Shown here: positions 26,484 through 35,532 of the stretch, in pieces
How positions within the stretch are numbered: the stretch's first letter is position 1
How the letters are laid out: every line of letters begins with the position of its first letter
Origin: Halobacterium noricense
Lineage (GTDB): Archaea > Halobacteriota > Halobacteria > Halobacteriales > Halobacteriaceae
Direction of reading: 5' to 3'
NCBI RefSeq assembly: GCF_021233435.1
Contig: NZ_CP089468.1
Location: forward strand, 2,356,001 to 2,420,000
Length of the DNA: 64,000 nt
The notes under the pieces: model-generated
Told to the model about the DNA's origin: nothing
What the model saw: the letters and a program-made list of their open reading frames with translations, nothing else
The model's database searches: none
Program-made: the position numbers and the translations under genes

Positions 26484-27413
26484 TCAGCGCGCGACCAGTC
26501 CACGTGGTCGTTCGGATTCCAGCGCAGCGGGCCACTCCGTGTCGATTCCGGTCCACGACGCGCCCCAGTCGTCGGTCTCGAAGAGCCCGCGGTTCGTCAC
26601 CGCGACGGCTTCCCCAGGGCCAGTCGTCGCGAGCACGGACGCGAGCAGTCCGTTCGGTCCCGGTAGGTCCTCGCAGCGCTTCCAATCAGCATCTGCGCCG
26701 TCCTTACGGAAGACTGCGCTGCTGGCGGTGCCGGCGTCGTGGGCGCTACGCGGGCCGTTCGCGGCGGAGACGAGCACGCGCTCGGGGTTGGCGGGGTCGC
26801 AGACGACGCTCCAGCAGTACGTGCGGTCGAGGCCCGCTTCCACGGTGCGCCAGGAGTCGCCGCCGTCCTCGGTGACGTAGAAGCCGTCGCCGGCGGCCGA
26901 GTACGCGAGGTCCGGGCGGTCGTCGTGGGTCGCCATCGAGTGCGTGTCGTACGGACCGGAAGGCACGCGGTCCTGCCACGTCTCGCCGCCGTCCGGCGAC
27001 AGCACGAGCGCGCCGGCTTCGACAGCGACGTAGAGCCGTTCGGACGTAGGTTCGACCCACCGGACGTGGTGCGTGGAGGGCCGCGGTGGGAACGCCCAGT
27101 CGTCGCTGGACGGCAGGTCGGTGAGCCCCTCGCGCTCGGTGAACGTCTCGCCGCCGGGCGCGTGGTAGACCGCGCTCGGCTCGGTTCCCGCCCAGACGCC
27201 CGACTCGTGGACGGCGACTGCGGTCACGTCGCCGACGTCCGCGACGCGCGTCCAGTCCTCGGTGTCGGACTGGCGGTAGACGCCGTCGCTGGTCCCGCAG
27301 TAGACGCCGAACGGGCCGGCGTCGAGACACTGCACGTCGTCGGAGCGAACCGTCTGGAGGCTGCCGTCGTCGAACGAGAGCACGCGGTCGGGGAACGCCG
27401 CGAGGAGTCGCAT
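26484..27413 (-). CDS. BNR/YCF48-like beta-propeller protein
   Basis: The 309-residue protein contains repeated Asp-box-like units: SPDGGETWQD, TEDGGDSWRT and TDDWGASWTG (the usual SxDxGxTW pattern), spaced as in a sialidase or YCF48 propeller. There is no signal peptide or membrane helix, so it should be cytosolic. YCF48 proteins help assemble photosystems and other complexes, but no such partner is near. Function unknown. Confidence 0.75.
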   Translation of the reverse strand: MRLLAAFPDRVLSFDDGSLQTVRSDDVQCLDAGPFGVYCGTSDGVYRQSDTEDWTRVADVGDVTAVAVHESGVWAGTEPSAVYHAPGGETFTEREGLTDLPSSDDWAFPPRPSTHHVRWVEPTSERLYVAVEAGALVLSPDGGETWQDRVPSGPYDTHSMATHDDRPDLAYSAAGDGFYVTEDGGDSWRTVEAGLDRTYCWSVVCDPANPERVLVSAANGPRSAHDAGTASSAVFRKDGADADWKRCEDLPGPNGLLASVLATTGPGEAVAVTNRGLFETDDWGASWTGIDTEWPAALESERPRGLVAR

Positions 27414-27449
27414 ACAGTCGGCTACACGAGCCAGCCCCCTAAACGTGGG

Positions 27450-28340
27450 TCAGAACTGCTGGGCGAGGAACGCCTCGACTTCCGGGTACGTCGGCGCGGT
27501 GCGCGCGCCTTCCGCTTGCGCCGCGAGCGCGCCGCAGGCGTTGGCGAACTCCAGCGCGCGCTCGTAGTCGTCGGGGTGGTCGAGGAGGACGGCGATGAAG
27601 CCGGCGGCGAAGGCGTCGCCAGCCCCCGTCGTGTCCACGGGTTCGACGTCGAAGCCGGGGTGCTCGAACGAGCCCGTGGGCGTGTGGACGGTCGCGCCCG
27701 CCGCGCCGTGCTTCACGACGACGACGCGGTCGCCGACATCCGATTCGGCGTAGGTGGCGTCTTCTTCGAGGATTTCGAGGGCTTCGCGGTCGTTGACGAA
27801 GAGAACGTCACAGCGCTCGATGGTCGCCGCGTAGTCTCGCTCGTCGAGGCGGCGGCCGGGGTCGAACGAGACCGTCGCGCCGGCTTCGGTGGCGAGTTCG
27901 GCGACGCGCGTGGCGGTCTCGGGACGCTGGCTGGTGAGGTGGACGTGGTCGGCGGCCCGGACGTAGTCGGCGTCGACGTCCGCGGGCGCGACGGCTTCGT
28001 TGGCGCCGTCGTTGCCGAGCACCATCACCTCGCCGTCGCCGTCCACGACGAGGTACTTGACGCTCGTCTCGGCGTCGTCGACGACGCGGAGGCCGTCGAG
28101 GTCGACGCCGACGCGGTCGAGCTCCCGGCGCGCGAGCAGCCCGTTCTCGTCGTCGGCGACGCTCCCGACGAGCCCGGTGTCGACGTCGAAGCCCGCGAGC
28201 GCGACCGCGGCGTTGGCGGCGCTCCCGCCCCCGGAGCGGCGCTGGGAGACGATGCTGGCTTCGCCGTCGGGCTCGGGGAGGGCGTCGACGCGGAGCGTGA
28301 CGTCCCAGTTGACGTGGCCGGCGGCGACGACACGAACCAT
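27450..28340 (-). CDS. PfkB-family carbohydrate/nucleoside kinase
   Basis: The 296-residue ribokinase-fold protein has the N-terminal signature RRSGGGSAANAAVALA (about 34-49) and the C-terminal PfkB signature DTTGAGDAFAAGF, whose Asp is the catalytic base. Substrates in this family include ribose, fructose phosphates and nucleosides. The nearby uridine phosphorylase, R15P isomerase and deoC make a nucleoside or ribose substrate plausible, but nothing proves it. Confidence 0.9.
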   Translation of the reverse strand: MVRVVAAGHVNWDVTLRVDALPEPDGEASIVSQRRSGGGSAANAAVALAGFDVDTGLVGSVADDENGLLARRELDRVGVDLDGLRVVDDAETSVKYLVVDGDGEVMVLGNDGANEAVAPADVDADYVRAADHVHLTSQRPETATRVAELATEAGATVSFDPGRRLDERDYAATIERCDVLFVNDREALEILEEDATYAESDVGDRVVVVKHGAAGATVHTPTGSFEHPGFDVEPVDTTGAGDAFAAGFIAVLLDHPDDYERALEFANACGALAAQAEGARTAPTYPEVEAFLAQQF

Positions 28341-28364
28341 GTGCCGGCGGTTGGGCCGGTCGCG

Positions 28365-29183
28365 CTAAAACCCTGCGGGATTCGCGGCGATGAAGAGCAA
28401 GACGTTGTGCGCGCCGGGACCGAGACCGACGGCGGCGACGACCGCTAGCAGGAGGTTCCCCTCGACGGGGTCTTCGCGGACGTACTCGGCGAGCAGGAGG
28501 ACGACTGCGGCACCGAGCGCGGTCTTCACGAGGACGAACAGCCAGCCGACGCCGATAACCGAGGCGGTCGGGAGTTCAGCGGCAGCGTGCATGATGGCGG
28601 CGGAGAGCGGCGTCTGCTCGCCGAACCCGAGCACGTCCACGCCGACCGCGGTGGAGGTGCCGTCGAGGACGTGCGCGAAGACGGCGAGCGCGCCGGCACC
28701 GCCGACGGCGGCGACGTCGTCCGGTCGCAGTTGCTCGACTACCCACCACGCGACGTGCCCGATGACGGCGGCGGCGACGACGGCGCTGAGCGGCCACGCC
28801 AGCGTCAGCGTGTCGTGCGCGAGGCCGTAGCCGACGGCGGCAGCGGTTGGGAAGACGGCGAGCACGCCGCCGAGAGCTGCGGTGGCGAGCAGCGGGCGAG
28901 CGGTGCGTCGCGCGGCGAGCCACGTCGCGCCCGCGACGGTGAACGTCGTCGCGTAGACGGTCGGGGAGCCGAAGAACGGCGCGACTGTATCGGGGTAGAG
29001 GTCGAGTTGGAAGCAGACGTACAGCGTCGACCCGAGCACCATCCACGGGGCGAACGCGAGGACGGTGCGGTCGGTGACGGGCGGCGCTTCGCGGACGAGC
29101 AGCCACCCGACCGCGAGCACGGCGGCAGCGACGACCGCGAGGTACGGGAGCGACGGGAGCGCGAACCCGGAAGGCAGGACCAT
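28365..29183 (-). CDS. DUF63 family membrane protein
   Basis: The 272-residue protein has about eight membrane helices and fits the archaeal DUF63 family: a FAPWMVLGSTLYVCFQ segment, HVLDGTSTAVGVDVLGF in the middle (a family hallmark), and GLGPGAHNVLLF near the end. The conserved His-Asp-Gly set within the membrane suggests an enzyme or transporter, but no function is established. The ATG at 29183 is chosen because upstream codons lose hydrophobic pattern. Confidence 0.88.
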   Translation of the reverse strand: MVLPSGFALPSLPYLAVVAAAVLAVGWLLVREAPPVTDRTVLAFAPWMVLGSTLYVCFQLDLYPDTVAPFFGSPTVYATTFTVAGATWLAARRTARPLLATAALGGVLAVFPTAAAVGYGLAHDTLTLAWPLSAVVAAAVIGHVAWWVVEQLRPDDVAAVGGAGALAVFAHVLDGTSTAVGVDVLGFGEQTPLSAAIMHAAAELPTASVIGVGWLFVLVKTALGAAVVLLLAEYVREDPVEGNLLLAVVAAVGLGPGAHNVLLFIAANPAGF

Positions 29184-29307
29184 ACCGGGAAGGCGGTTTC
29201 GTGCCTCGAAAGCCTTGTCGTTCCGGCGCTCGGCGGATTCCGGGCTCCACTGGGATCGAACAGTTCGACGGCTTCGTGAACGAACCAACCGCCAGATGAT
29301 GGACGCA

Positions 29308-29784
29308 TTAATCGCCGCCGACATCAACGGATTCGACGGCTCGACCGTTATGATAGACGCTGTACGACTCGAACTCATCCATCTTGTACGTAATCCGTAT
29401 CCGGTACTCGATGCGATTCGGACAGTCCTCCGCGGAGTCCGAGTCGACAGTCCCGACATCGAGGCGGAGTTCGGTGTCTTCGACGACGTAACTGGCATCG
29501 CGGAGCACGGCCGTCCTCCGCGAATCGCCGTCGGCAATCCACCCCTCTACAGTTACTTGCTTTTCCGACGGTTCCACCGTGAACTCCGCTTTGTTCTGTT
29601 CACTGAGATTCTCAGTGCTCTGCAGACACTCGCTGTCGAGCGTCTCGAAGCTAATTTCCAGATTCGGGTCATCGATGTACGTCGTCGGGTTGGCGGTGGT
29701 CGTCTCGTTTCCCGAGGGAGTAACGCTCGCGCAACCCGAGATGAGCACAGTAGCGGCGGTGGACAGGAGGGCTCTCCGTCGCAT
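29308..29784 (-). CDS. Secreted lipoprotein, hypothetical
   Basis: The 158-residue precursor starts MRRRALLSTAATVLISGCAS, a twin-Arg-like basic start, hydrophobic core and lipobox ISGC, then a Thr/Asn-rich spacer. The mature part is acidic with two cysteines (SECL and EDCPN) that could form a disulphide. It is less GC rich than its neighbours and has an A/T-rich upstream stretch around 29807-29823 that probably holds the promoter. A GTG at 29796 is an alternative start. Function unknown. Confidence 0.7.
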   Translation of the reverse strand: MRRRALLSTAATVLISGCASVTPSGNETTTANPTTYIDDPNLEISFETLDSECLQSTENLSEQNKAEFTVEPSEKQVTVEGWIADGDSRRTAVLRDASYVVEDTELRLDVGTVDSDSAEDCPNRIEYRIRITYKMDEFESYSVYHNGRAVESVDVGGD

Positions 29785-29955
29785 GACGGGAGACACATGA
29801 ATTGAACAAATAAGTTTTTATTACTGTCTTTGTTATTACAGATGGTGGATGTTTTATCGTTCTATGGTTTCTTTTCCAAATTGCGATAGAAGGCGGAGCA
29901 ATAAGCGCCGGATGAGTGCCACTAGAGGTGGACGACTTCGGCAGCTTCGTGCCAC

Positions 29956-30900
29956 TCACTCCTCCGCCCACGGCTCGCTGGTGCCCTCGCCGTACAGCTC
30001 CCGCATCAGCGTGACGACGCTCTCCGGGGGGAACTGACCGCGCTCGGTGACGATGGCGTCGACGTACCGCGGCGGCGTCACGTCGAACGCGGGGTTCTCC
30101 ACGTCCGGGTCCCCCATCTCGGCGCGCTCCTCGTCGCCGAGTACTTCGGTCTCGTCGCGCATCTCGATTTCGACCGTGTGGCCGGTGAGCGTGTCCGGGT
30201 GGAGCTTCAGCGTCTGCGCGGCGACCATCACGGGGACGCCGCGCTCGCGGGCGGAGACGGCGAGCATGCTGGTCCCGATTTTGTTGACGACGGAGCCGTC
30301 GGCGGCGATGGAGTCCGCGCCCACGAGCACGTGGTCGACGTCGTCGAGGTAGCGCCGCGCGGCGTTGTCCACGACCATCGTCACCGGGACGTCCCACTCG
30401 CGGAGCTGTTTCGCGGTGATGTGGCCCTGCTTGCGTGGGCGCGTCTCCTTCACGACGGCCTCGATTTCCTTGCCGTCGTCGAGCGCGGCTTCGACGCACG
30501 CCAGCGCGTCCGTGGAGTGGCAGTGCGTCATGATGGTGTCGCCGTCCCGCAGGCGGTTCGCGCCGATTGCGCCGAGGTCGTCCTGCGCGCGGTCCAACTG
30601 GTCGCGGAAGCGCTCGGTCGCCTCGATAGTGGACGCGCGGAGGGCCGCCACGGAGTCGCCATCGACCTCGTTGAGCACGTAGCGGAGCGCGTTCGGCAGG
30701 CTGACCGCGGTCGGACGAGTGTTCCGCAGGCGGCGGGCCGCCGCCCGGAGTTCCTCGCGGAAGCCCGCGGGCGTGTCGGCGTCGCTGTCGCGGGCCTGCG
30801 CTTCCAACGCCTCCGCGGCGGCGCGCGCGATGGTCGCCGCGCCCCTGACTTCCATCTCCGCGATGTCCTCGGCGGTGGTCTCGACCTCCGGTGCGAGCAT
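29956..30900 (-). CDS. Ribose-1,5-bisphosphate isomerase (eIF2B-like family)
   Basis: The 314-residue protein belongs to the eIF2B/MTNA/R15P isomerase superfamily, with IMTHCHSTDALACVEAA, VKETRPRKQGHITAKQL and VLVGADSIAADGSVVNKIGTS as the active-site segments (kept here in pieces). The Cys of THCHS and the Asp of GADS are the expected catalytic residues. It converts R15P to ribulose-1,5-bisphosphate in the archaeal nucleoside pathway that ends at RuBisCO. It is divergent from deoC. Confidence 0.88.
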   Translation of the reverse strand: MLAPEVETTAEDIAEMEVRGAATIARAAAEALEAQARDSDADTPAGFREELRAAARRLRNTRPTAVSLPNALRYVLNEVDGDSVAALRASTIEATERFRDQLDRAQDDLGAIGANRLRDGDTIMTHCHSTDALACVEAALDDGKEIEAVVKETRPRKQGHITAKQLREWDVPVTMVVDNAARRYLDDVDHVLVGADSIAADGSVVNKIGTSMLAVSARERGVPVMVAAQTLKLHPDTLTGHTVEIEMRDETEVLGDEERAEMGDPDVENPAFDVTPPRYVDAIVTERGQFPPESVVTLMRELYGEGTSEPWAEE

Positions 30901-30979
30901 GCCCCCCGGTTCGTGCCGCGGGTAAAAGGGGTTGGCGTCCACCGGCCGACTTTTCACGTGGCCCCGCCTCGCCTCACGT

Positions 30980-31618
30980 ATGAACCGCGAGGAGCTCGCC
31001 GCGCGCATCGACCACACCGTACTCGGCCCCGTGACGACGCCCTCGGATGTCGAGCGCGTCGTCGAGGAGGCCACCGAGTACGGGATGAACGTCTGCATCC
31101 CGCCGTGTTACGTCGCCGACGTGCGGAGCTACGCGCCCGACGACCTCACGGTCGCCACCGTCGTCGGATTCCCGCACGGCCAGCACGCCACGGCAGCGAA
31201 GGTCAGCGAGGCCCGCATCGCGCACGCCGACGGCGCGGACGAACTCGACGTCGTGACGAACGTCGGCCGCCTGAAGGCCGGCGAACTGGACGCCGTGCGC
31301 GACGACCTCGAAGCGGTCGTGGACGCCACGCCGCTGCCCGTGAAGGTCATCATCGAGACGCCGCTGCTCGACGACGAGGAGAAACACGACGCGTGCCAGG
31401 CCGCCGAAGACGCGGGCGCGGACATGGTGAAGACCGCGACCGGCTTCTCCGACGGCGGCGCGACCGTGCCGGACGTGGAACTGATGAGCGAGTACCTCCC
31501 CGTGAAGGCCAGCGGCGGCGTCGGCGACTACGCGGACGCGCAGGCGATGTTCGACGCGGGCGCCGAGCGCATCGGCGCGAGTTCCGGCGTGAACGTCGTG
31601 GAGACGCTCAACGAGTAG
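30980..31618 (+). CDS. deoC: Deoxyribose-phosphate aldolase
   Basis: The 212-residue TIM-barrel enzyme has all key residues: D90 in [11 protein letters not shown], the second Lys K122 in VKVIIE, and the Schiff-base lysine K151 in MVKTATGF. It cleaves deoxyribose-5-phosphate to acetaldehyde and glyceraldehyde-3-phosphate in deoxynucleoside breakdown. It diverges from R15P isomerase across 79 bp, so the two salvage enzymes probably share a control region. The ATG at 30980 is the family start. Confidence 0.96.
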   Translation: MNREELAARIDHTVLGPVTTPSDVERVVEEATEYGMNVCIPPCYVADVRSYAPDDLTVATVVGFPHGQHATAAKVSEARIAHADGADELDVVTNVGRLKAGELDAVRDDLEAVVDATPLPVKVIIETPLLDDEEKHDACQAAEDAGADMVKTATGFSDGGATVPDVELMSEYLPVKASGGVGDYADAQAMFDAGAERIGASSGVNVVETLNE

Positions 31619-31691
31619 GCAGTCCTCGCCGGGAGCGTCGCCGGCTATCGTCGTACTTTTGCCCGCGGACGGCCAACAATCGAGTCAACGC

Positions 31692-32945
31692 ATGGCCCAG
31701 TACCACATCGAGACGTACGGGTGTACCTCGAACCGCGGCGAGAGCCGCGAAATCGAGCGACGCCTCCGCGACGCCGGCCACCACAAGGTCGAGGGGGCCG
31801 ACGAGGCGGACGTCGCCATCCTCAACACCTGTACGGTGGTCGAGAAGACGGAGCGCAACATGCTCCGGCGGGCCGAGGAACTCGAAGACGAGACGGCCGA
31901 CCTCATCGTCACGGGCTGCATGGCGCTCGCGCAGGGCGAGGAGTTCGCCGACGCGGAGGTCGACGCTCAGGTCCTACACTGGGACGACGTGCCGGAGGCC
32001 GTGACGAACGGCGAGTGCCCGACGACGACGCCGGACGCCGAACCCATCCTGGACGGCGTCATCGGCATCCTCCCCATCGCCCGCGGCTGCATGAGCAACT
32101 GCTCGTACTGCATCACGAAGCAAGCGACCGGGCGCGTGGACTCCCCGCCGGTCGAGGAGAACGTCGAGAAGGCGCGCGCGCTCGTCCACGCCGGCGCGAA
32201 GGAGATTCGCATCACCGGCCAGGACACGGGCGTCTACGGCTGGGACGAGGGCGAGCGCAAACTCCCCGAACTGCTCGAACGTATCGCCACCGAAATCGAG
32301 GGCGACTTCCGCGTTCGCGTCGGGATGGCCAACCCCGGCGGCGTCCACGGCATCCGCGAGGAACTCGCCGCGGTGTTCGCCGAGCACGACGAAATCTACA
32401 ACTTCCTGCACGCGCCCGTGCAGTCGGGCAGCGACGACGTGCTCGAAGAGATGCGCCGCCAGCACGAGGTCGAACAGTACGTCGACATCGTGGAGACGTT
32501 CGACGACTACCTCGACGAGTGGACGCTCTCGACGGACTTCATCGTCGGCTTCCCCACGGAGACCGAGCACGACCACGAGCAGTCGATGGCGCTGCTGCGG
32601 GAGACGCGCCCGGAGAAAATCAACGTCACGCGGTTCTCCAAGCGCCCCGGCACGGACGCCGCGGAGATGAAAGGCCTGGGCGGCCAGACGAAGAAGGACC
32701 GCTCGAAGGCGATGACCGACCTCAAGATGGCCGTGGTCGGCGACGCCCACGAGGCGATGGTCGGCACCGAGCGCGAGGTGCTCGTCACCGAGCAGGGGAC
32801 CGGCGACTCCGTGAAGTGCTACGACGGCAGCTACCGCCAGATTATCGTGCAGAACGCCTCCGACTACGGCCTCGAACCCGGCGACTTCACGACCGTCGAG
32901 GTTACCGGCCACCAGACTGTCTACGCGTTCGGCGACCCCGTGTAA
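31692..32945 (+). CDS. tRNA t6A37 methylthiotransferase (MtaB/CDKAL1-type)
   Basis: The 417-residue radical SAM enzyme has an N-terminal UPF0004 domain with C11, C47 and C76 for one [4Fe-4S] cluster, a radical SAM cluster motif CMSNCSYC (C133, C137, C140), and a C-terminal TRAM domain ending GDFTTVEVTGHQTVYAF. It adds a methylthio group to t6A at tRNA position 37. Archaeal forms are usually e-MtaB type. The tnpB transposon begins only about 4 bp after its stop. Confidence 0.92.
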   Translation: MAQYHIETYGCTSNRGESREIERRLRDAGHHKVEGADEADVAILNTCTVVEKTERNMLRRAEELEDETADLIVTGCMALAQGEEFADAEVDAQVLHWDDVPEAVTNGECPTTTPDAEPILDGVIGILPIARGCMSNCSYCITKQATGRVDSPPVEENVEKARALVHAGAKEIRITGQDTGVYGWDEGERKLPELLERIATEIEGDFRVRVGMANPGGVHGIREELAAVFAEHDEIYNFLHAPVQSGSDDVLEEMRRQHEVEQYVDIVETFDDYLDEWTLSTDFIVGFPTETEHDHEQSMALLRETRPEKINVTRFSKRPGTDAAEMKGLGGQTKKDRSKAMTDLKMAVVGDAHEAMVGTEREVLVTEQGTGDSVKCYDGSYRQIIVQNASDYGLEPGDFTTVEVTGHQTVYAFGDPV

Positions 32946-32949
32946 ACTA

Positions 32950-32999
32950 CCCCACCCTACTTCGCTCACCCACAAGGGATTCGCTCGTTGAGGGTGGGG
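32950..32999 (-). ncRNA. Possible tnpB-associated guide (omega/sot) RNA 3' hairpin
   Basis: Downstream of tnpB (reading on the minus strand) a 9-bp stem (arms at 32991-32999 and 32950-32958) closes a loop at the element's end. In IS605-group elements the guide RNA overlaps the tnpB 3' end and runs through the element end into flanking DNA; sense overlapping RNAs at tnpB 3' ends are known in Halobacterium. Only the hairpin is seen; the RNA itself is inferred. Confidence 0.35.
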
Positions 33000-33021
33000 C
33001 TTTGATGTGGACCCCCGGGAA

Positions 33022-34278
33022 TCAGCTGTCGGCGGTTGGCCGATAGCCGTCACCGTTCAGTGTCCCACCATTTAGACGCACGTCTACTGGTGCGTCTGCG
33101 CTCCCCGACGTGGGCGAGGAACGCAGGCTGTGCTGTCGCTTCCGCATATATCGGAGCGCGACGTTTTTCGCGCCGTTGTAATCCGCGTTGATTTCGTACC
33201 CACACTTCAGACACTGGAACTGCTCACCGTCCCGGTTATCTTCGTGGGTGAACCCACAATCAGTCCGAGAACACCGTTGGCTCGTGTGGGCAGGCTCTAC
33301 CTGTTCAACCGCGACACCTCGTTCTGGAGCTTTGTATTCGACGTACTCGACGAGACGGCGGAACGCCCACACGTGATGCCAGTCAGCGTGAGGGAGTCGC
33401 TCTCGAATATCCGTCAACTCCTCGAACACGATCACGTCGCAGTCGTAGGCAACCGCTTCGGCAACAAGCTCGTTGGCGACCGTGTGGATGTACTGTTTCC
33501 GCCACGCTCGCTCTCGGTTCCCGAGTCGAAGCACGGCGTTGTGAGCGGCTTGTGTGCCACGCTGTTGCATTTCCGCCCGACGGTTCTCGAACTCGTGGAT
33601 CCAGTGGTCGTACTCGTCATCACTCCAGAATGTCCCTGTGCTAGCGACGGCGAGACTGTTCACACCGAGGTCGATACCGAGGACTGTCTGGTGCCCGGTA
33701 TCGGCCGAACCCTCGATTTCAACAGCCTCTCCATCTCCGTCTACTTTCCGCGTTTTGACGTGGAAATAAAAATCGTCGGTCGCTTGGTCGTACTAGAGTG
33801 TACTCGTCCGAAACTCGTACTCCTCGGACAAGACGTACTCTTCGTATGGTGTGGGACTGTCCGCTGGCAGCTCGAAATCACACTCGATGCGTCCGTTCAC
33901 CGTGGAGAGTGAGATTTTGTTTCGGTAGAACGTCGCACTGCGCTTGTCGTACACCATACTCCAGGAGGTGAACTCTGGTTTGTTCGTCCGCTTGCCGTTT
34001 TTCCAGCGGTCAACACCGCTATCGACGGCGTGGACGGCACGCCGGATGGCTTCTTGGACGAGGTTTGCCGTCAGATCAGTCTCCTCACGGAGCCGGTCGT
34101 ACAGCGCATCTCTGGCTGTTACGTTCGAGGTAACGCAGTCTTCGTAGCTGGTGTTGTCCCAGCAGTAGTCACTGGCTTCGTTCGTGCAGTAGAGGAATTG
34201 CTCGGCGGTTTCGTGGAGGTCGTCGCGGTACTCGTCGGGTACGACGAGTTTGACCGGCGCGGTACGTCTGACCTCCAT
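33022..34278 (-). pseudogene. tnpB: tnpB RNA-guided nuclease gene interrupted by one in-frame TAG
   Basis: Reading from the ATG at 34278 gives 161 residues starting MEVRRTAPVKLVVPDEYR, then TAG at 33793-33795. The same frame continues at once ([16 protein letters not shown]) to the stop at 33022, 257 more codons. The second part keeps RuvC residues: GIDLGVNS (Asp), VFEELTD (Glu), the zinc finger CSRTDC...CLKC, and ADYNGAKN (Asp). So only a point change, perhaps CAG to TAG, breaks a complete 418-residue TnpB. Confidence 0.88.
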
Positions 34279-34442
34279 ACTTCAGATGTTATCCTATCGG
34301 TACTTAATGATTCAGGAGTCGGGACGCTATTGGCTCGTGGGTTGTCGTGAGTGTCGGCTTCCTCCCCGGCCTACTCGCTTCGCGCTTCCGACCAGTCGGA
34401 AGCCCTCGCTCCTTGAGGCCGCGGGCTCCGCCTCGACACTGC

Positions 34443-34943
34443 TCACGCGCCCAACTCACCCGCGGACCGCCGTGCGGCGTACTCGATGCCGACCGTGAGT
34501 GCGGTCGCGGCCGACAGTATCGGCCCGAAGAAGAGCGCCCACACCCACAGGATGTCGGTCTCACCGCCGATGCGGAGGAACAGGTACCACGTCGCGGCGA
34601 CGGTGGCGAACACCGCGACCGGGCCGGCGACGAGCCGCCAGCGGGCGAACGCGTACGCGGCGAATCCGGCCTGCGCGACGGCGACGACGAACGCGAGGGC
34701 GAGCCAGGCCGCAAGCAGGTGTAGGCCGCCGTAGTCGGGGAACGGGTACGCGGCCCAGTACCGGACGGCCCACCAGAGCACCAGCGACGCGACAGTCACG
34801 GGGACGCCGACCAGCGCGGCAGCGCGTCGGGGCGACCGGTCGGCCACGCGGACGGTCGCGAGCGCGGCAACGAGCGCTGCGCTGCCCGCGACGACGACCG
34901 TCACGGCGGTACTGCCGAGGACTGGCCAGGGCTGCCCGGGCAT
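34443..34943 (-). CDS. Small multi-pass membrane protein, hypothetical
   Basis: The 166-residue protein has about five predicted helices, beginning AVTVVVAGSAALVAALATV, with tryptophan- and tyrosine-rich ends (WWAVRYWAAYPFPDYGG). No catalytic or transport motif is evident. The ATG at 34943 is used; upstream codons are charged and unlike the rest. It stands alone 164 bp past the tnpB element, and the gap contains a CTTCCGA-CCAG-TCGGAAG hairpin. Function unknown. Confidence 0.65.
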   Translation of the reverse strand: MPGQPWPVLGSTAVTVVVAGSAALVAALATVRVADRSPRRAAALVGVPVTVASLVLWWAVRYWAAYPFPDYGGLHLLAAWLALAFVVAVAQAGFAAYAFARWRLVAGPVAVFATVAATWYLFLRIGGETDILWVWALFFGPILSAATALTVGIEYAARRSAGELGA

Positions 34944-35014
34944 ACACGTCGACTCGCAGCGACGCCACTTGACGGTGCGGGCACTCTCGAACGTGCTGCG
35001 AGCGCCCGCCGCTG

Positions 35015-35161
35015 CTACCGCTTCGTCTGGACGTTCGTGCTCCCGCACTCGGGGCACTTCGTCATCGACCCGAGCGTGGGATGGGTCCCGGACGCCCAGT
35101 TGCCGTTCGGGGGTGCAGTTCGGCCGCATTCGAGACACTGGAGCTGTCGGGCCTCGCTCAT
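35015..35161 (-). CDS. Zinc-ribbon micro-protein (48 aa)
   Basis: The protein starts MSEARQLQCLECGRTAPP and carries C9-x2-C12 and C36-x2-C39 as CLECG and CPECG, the (C)PxCG motif typical of the many haloarchaeal zinc-finger micro-proteins. A single structural zinc site is expected. Such proteins often influence biofilm, swarming or stress traits, but nothing here identifies its partner. The much longer frame covering it has no coding character upstream of 35161. Confidence 0.75.
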   Translation of the reverse strand: MSEARQLQCLECGRTAPPNGNWASGTHPTLGSMTKCPECGSTNVQTKR

Positions 35162-35259
35162 GGGAGAGCGTTCGGCGGACCCCCTCATAGAAGTTCCCGC
35201 CGATGCGGTCCTGACTGCCACAGTACCTTTGTGGTTGTGAACGTGTGTCATTACTAGCG

Positions 35260-35532
35260 ATGGCGGCACTCGTCGAACAGCTCTACGACGTGCGACCCGG
35301 CGACGACGTCGTCGTCGAGACTGACGACGGCACGCGCGTCGCGGGGCGGCCGTCGCGCATCGAGCGCGACGAAGCCGGCGTCCGCATCGAACTCTGTCCC
35401 GGCCCGCGGAACGCGCCACAGTACCGGGTGCGCGCCGTCAGAACAGCGGACGGCTGGGAGCCGCCGCGCGTCGAACGCCGACCGATGGGTGGCGAGTGGA
35501 CGGACTGCGGCGAACTCGCGGCACTCGCGTAG
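35260..35532 (+). CDS. Conserved haloarchaeal hypothetical protein (90 aa)
   Basis: The 90-residue protein is likely a small beta-barrel: VRPGDDVVVETDDGTRV is an SH3/Sm-like turn pattern, followed by VRIELCPGPRNAPQYRVR. It has no signal or helix. The ATG at 35260 is chosen over GTG-initiated extension. Its TAG is immediately followed by the stop of the convergent CDF gene with no gap. Function unknown. Confidence 0.6.
   Translation: MAALVEQLYDVRPGDDVVVETDDGTRVAGRPSRIERDEAGVRIELCPGPRNAPQYRVRAVRTADGWEPPRVERRPMGGEWTDCGELAALA

Larger units (their letters stand above)
32950..34300 (-). mobile_element. IS200/IS605-group (IS1341-type) element carrying only tnpB
   Basis: Only a tnpB-like gene is present; no TnpA transposase is found. 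One end starts with a 9-bp inverted pair at 32950-32958 and 32991-32999 around a 32-bp loop, placed just after the tnpB stop, as expected for the end where the guide RNA scaffold folds. The other end is uncertain, near 34280-34300. GC and codon use drop compared with neighbours. Boundaries are approximate. Confidence 0.75.

Noticed and set aside
33793-33795. Pyrrolysine or programmed readthrough at the tnpB TAG
   Set aside because: Haloarchaea are not known to use pyrrolysine and no flanking element is visible; a nonsense mutation is simpler.
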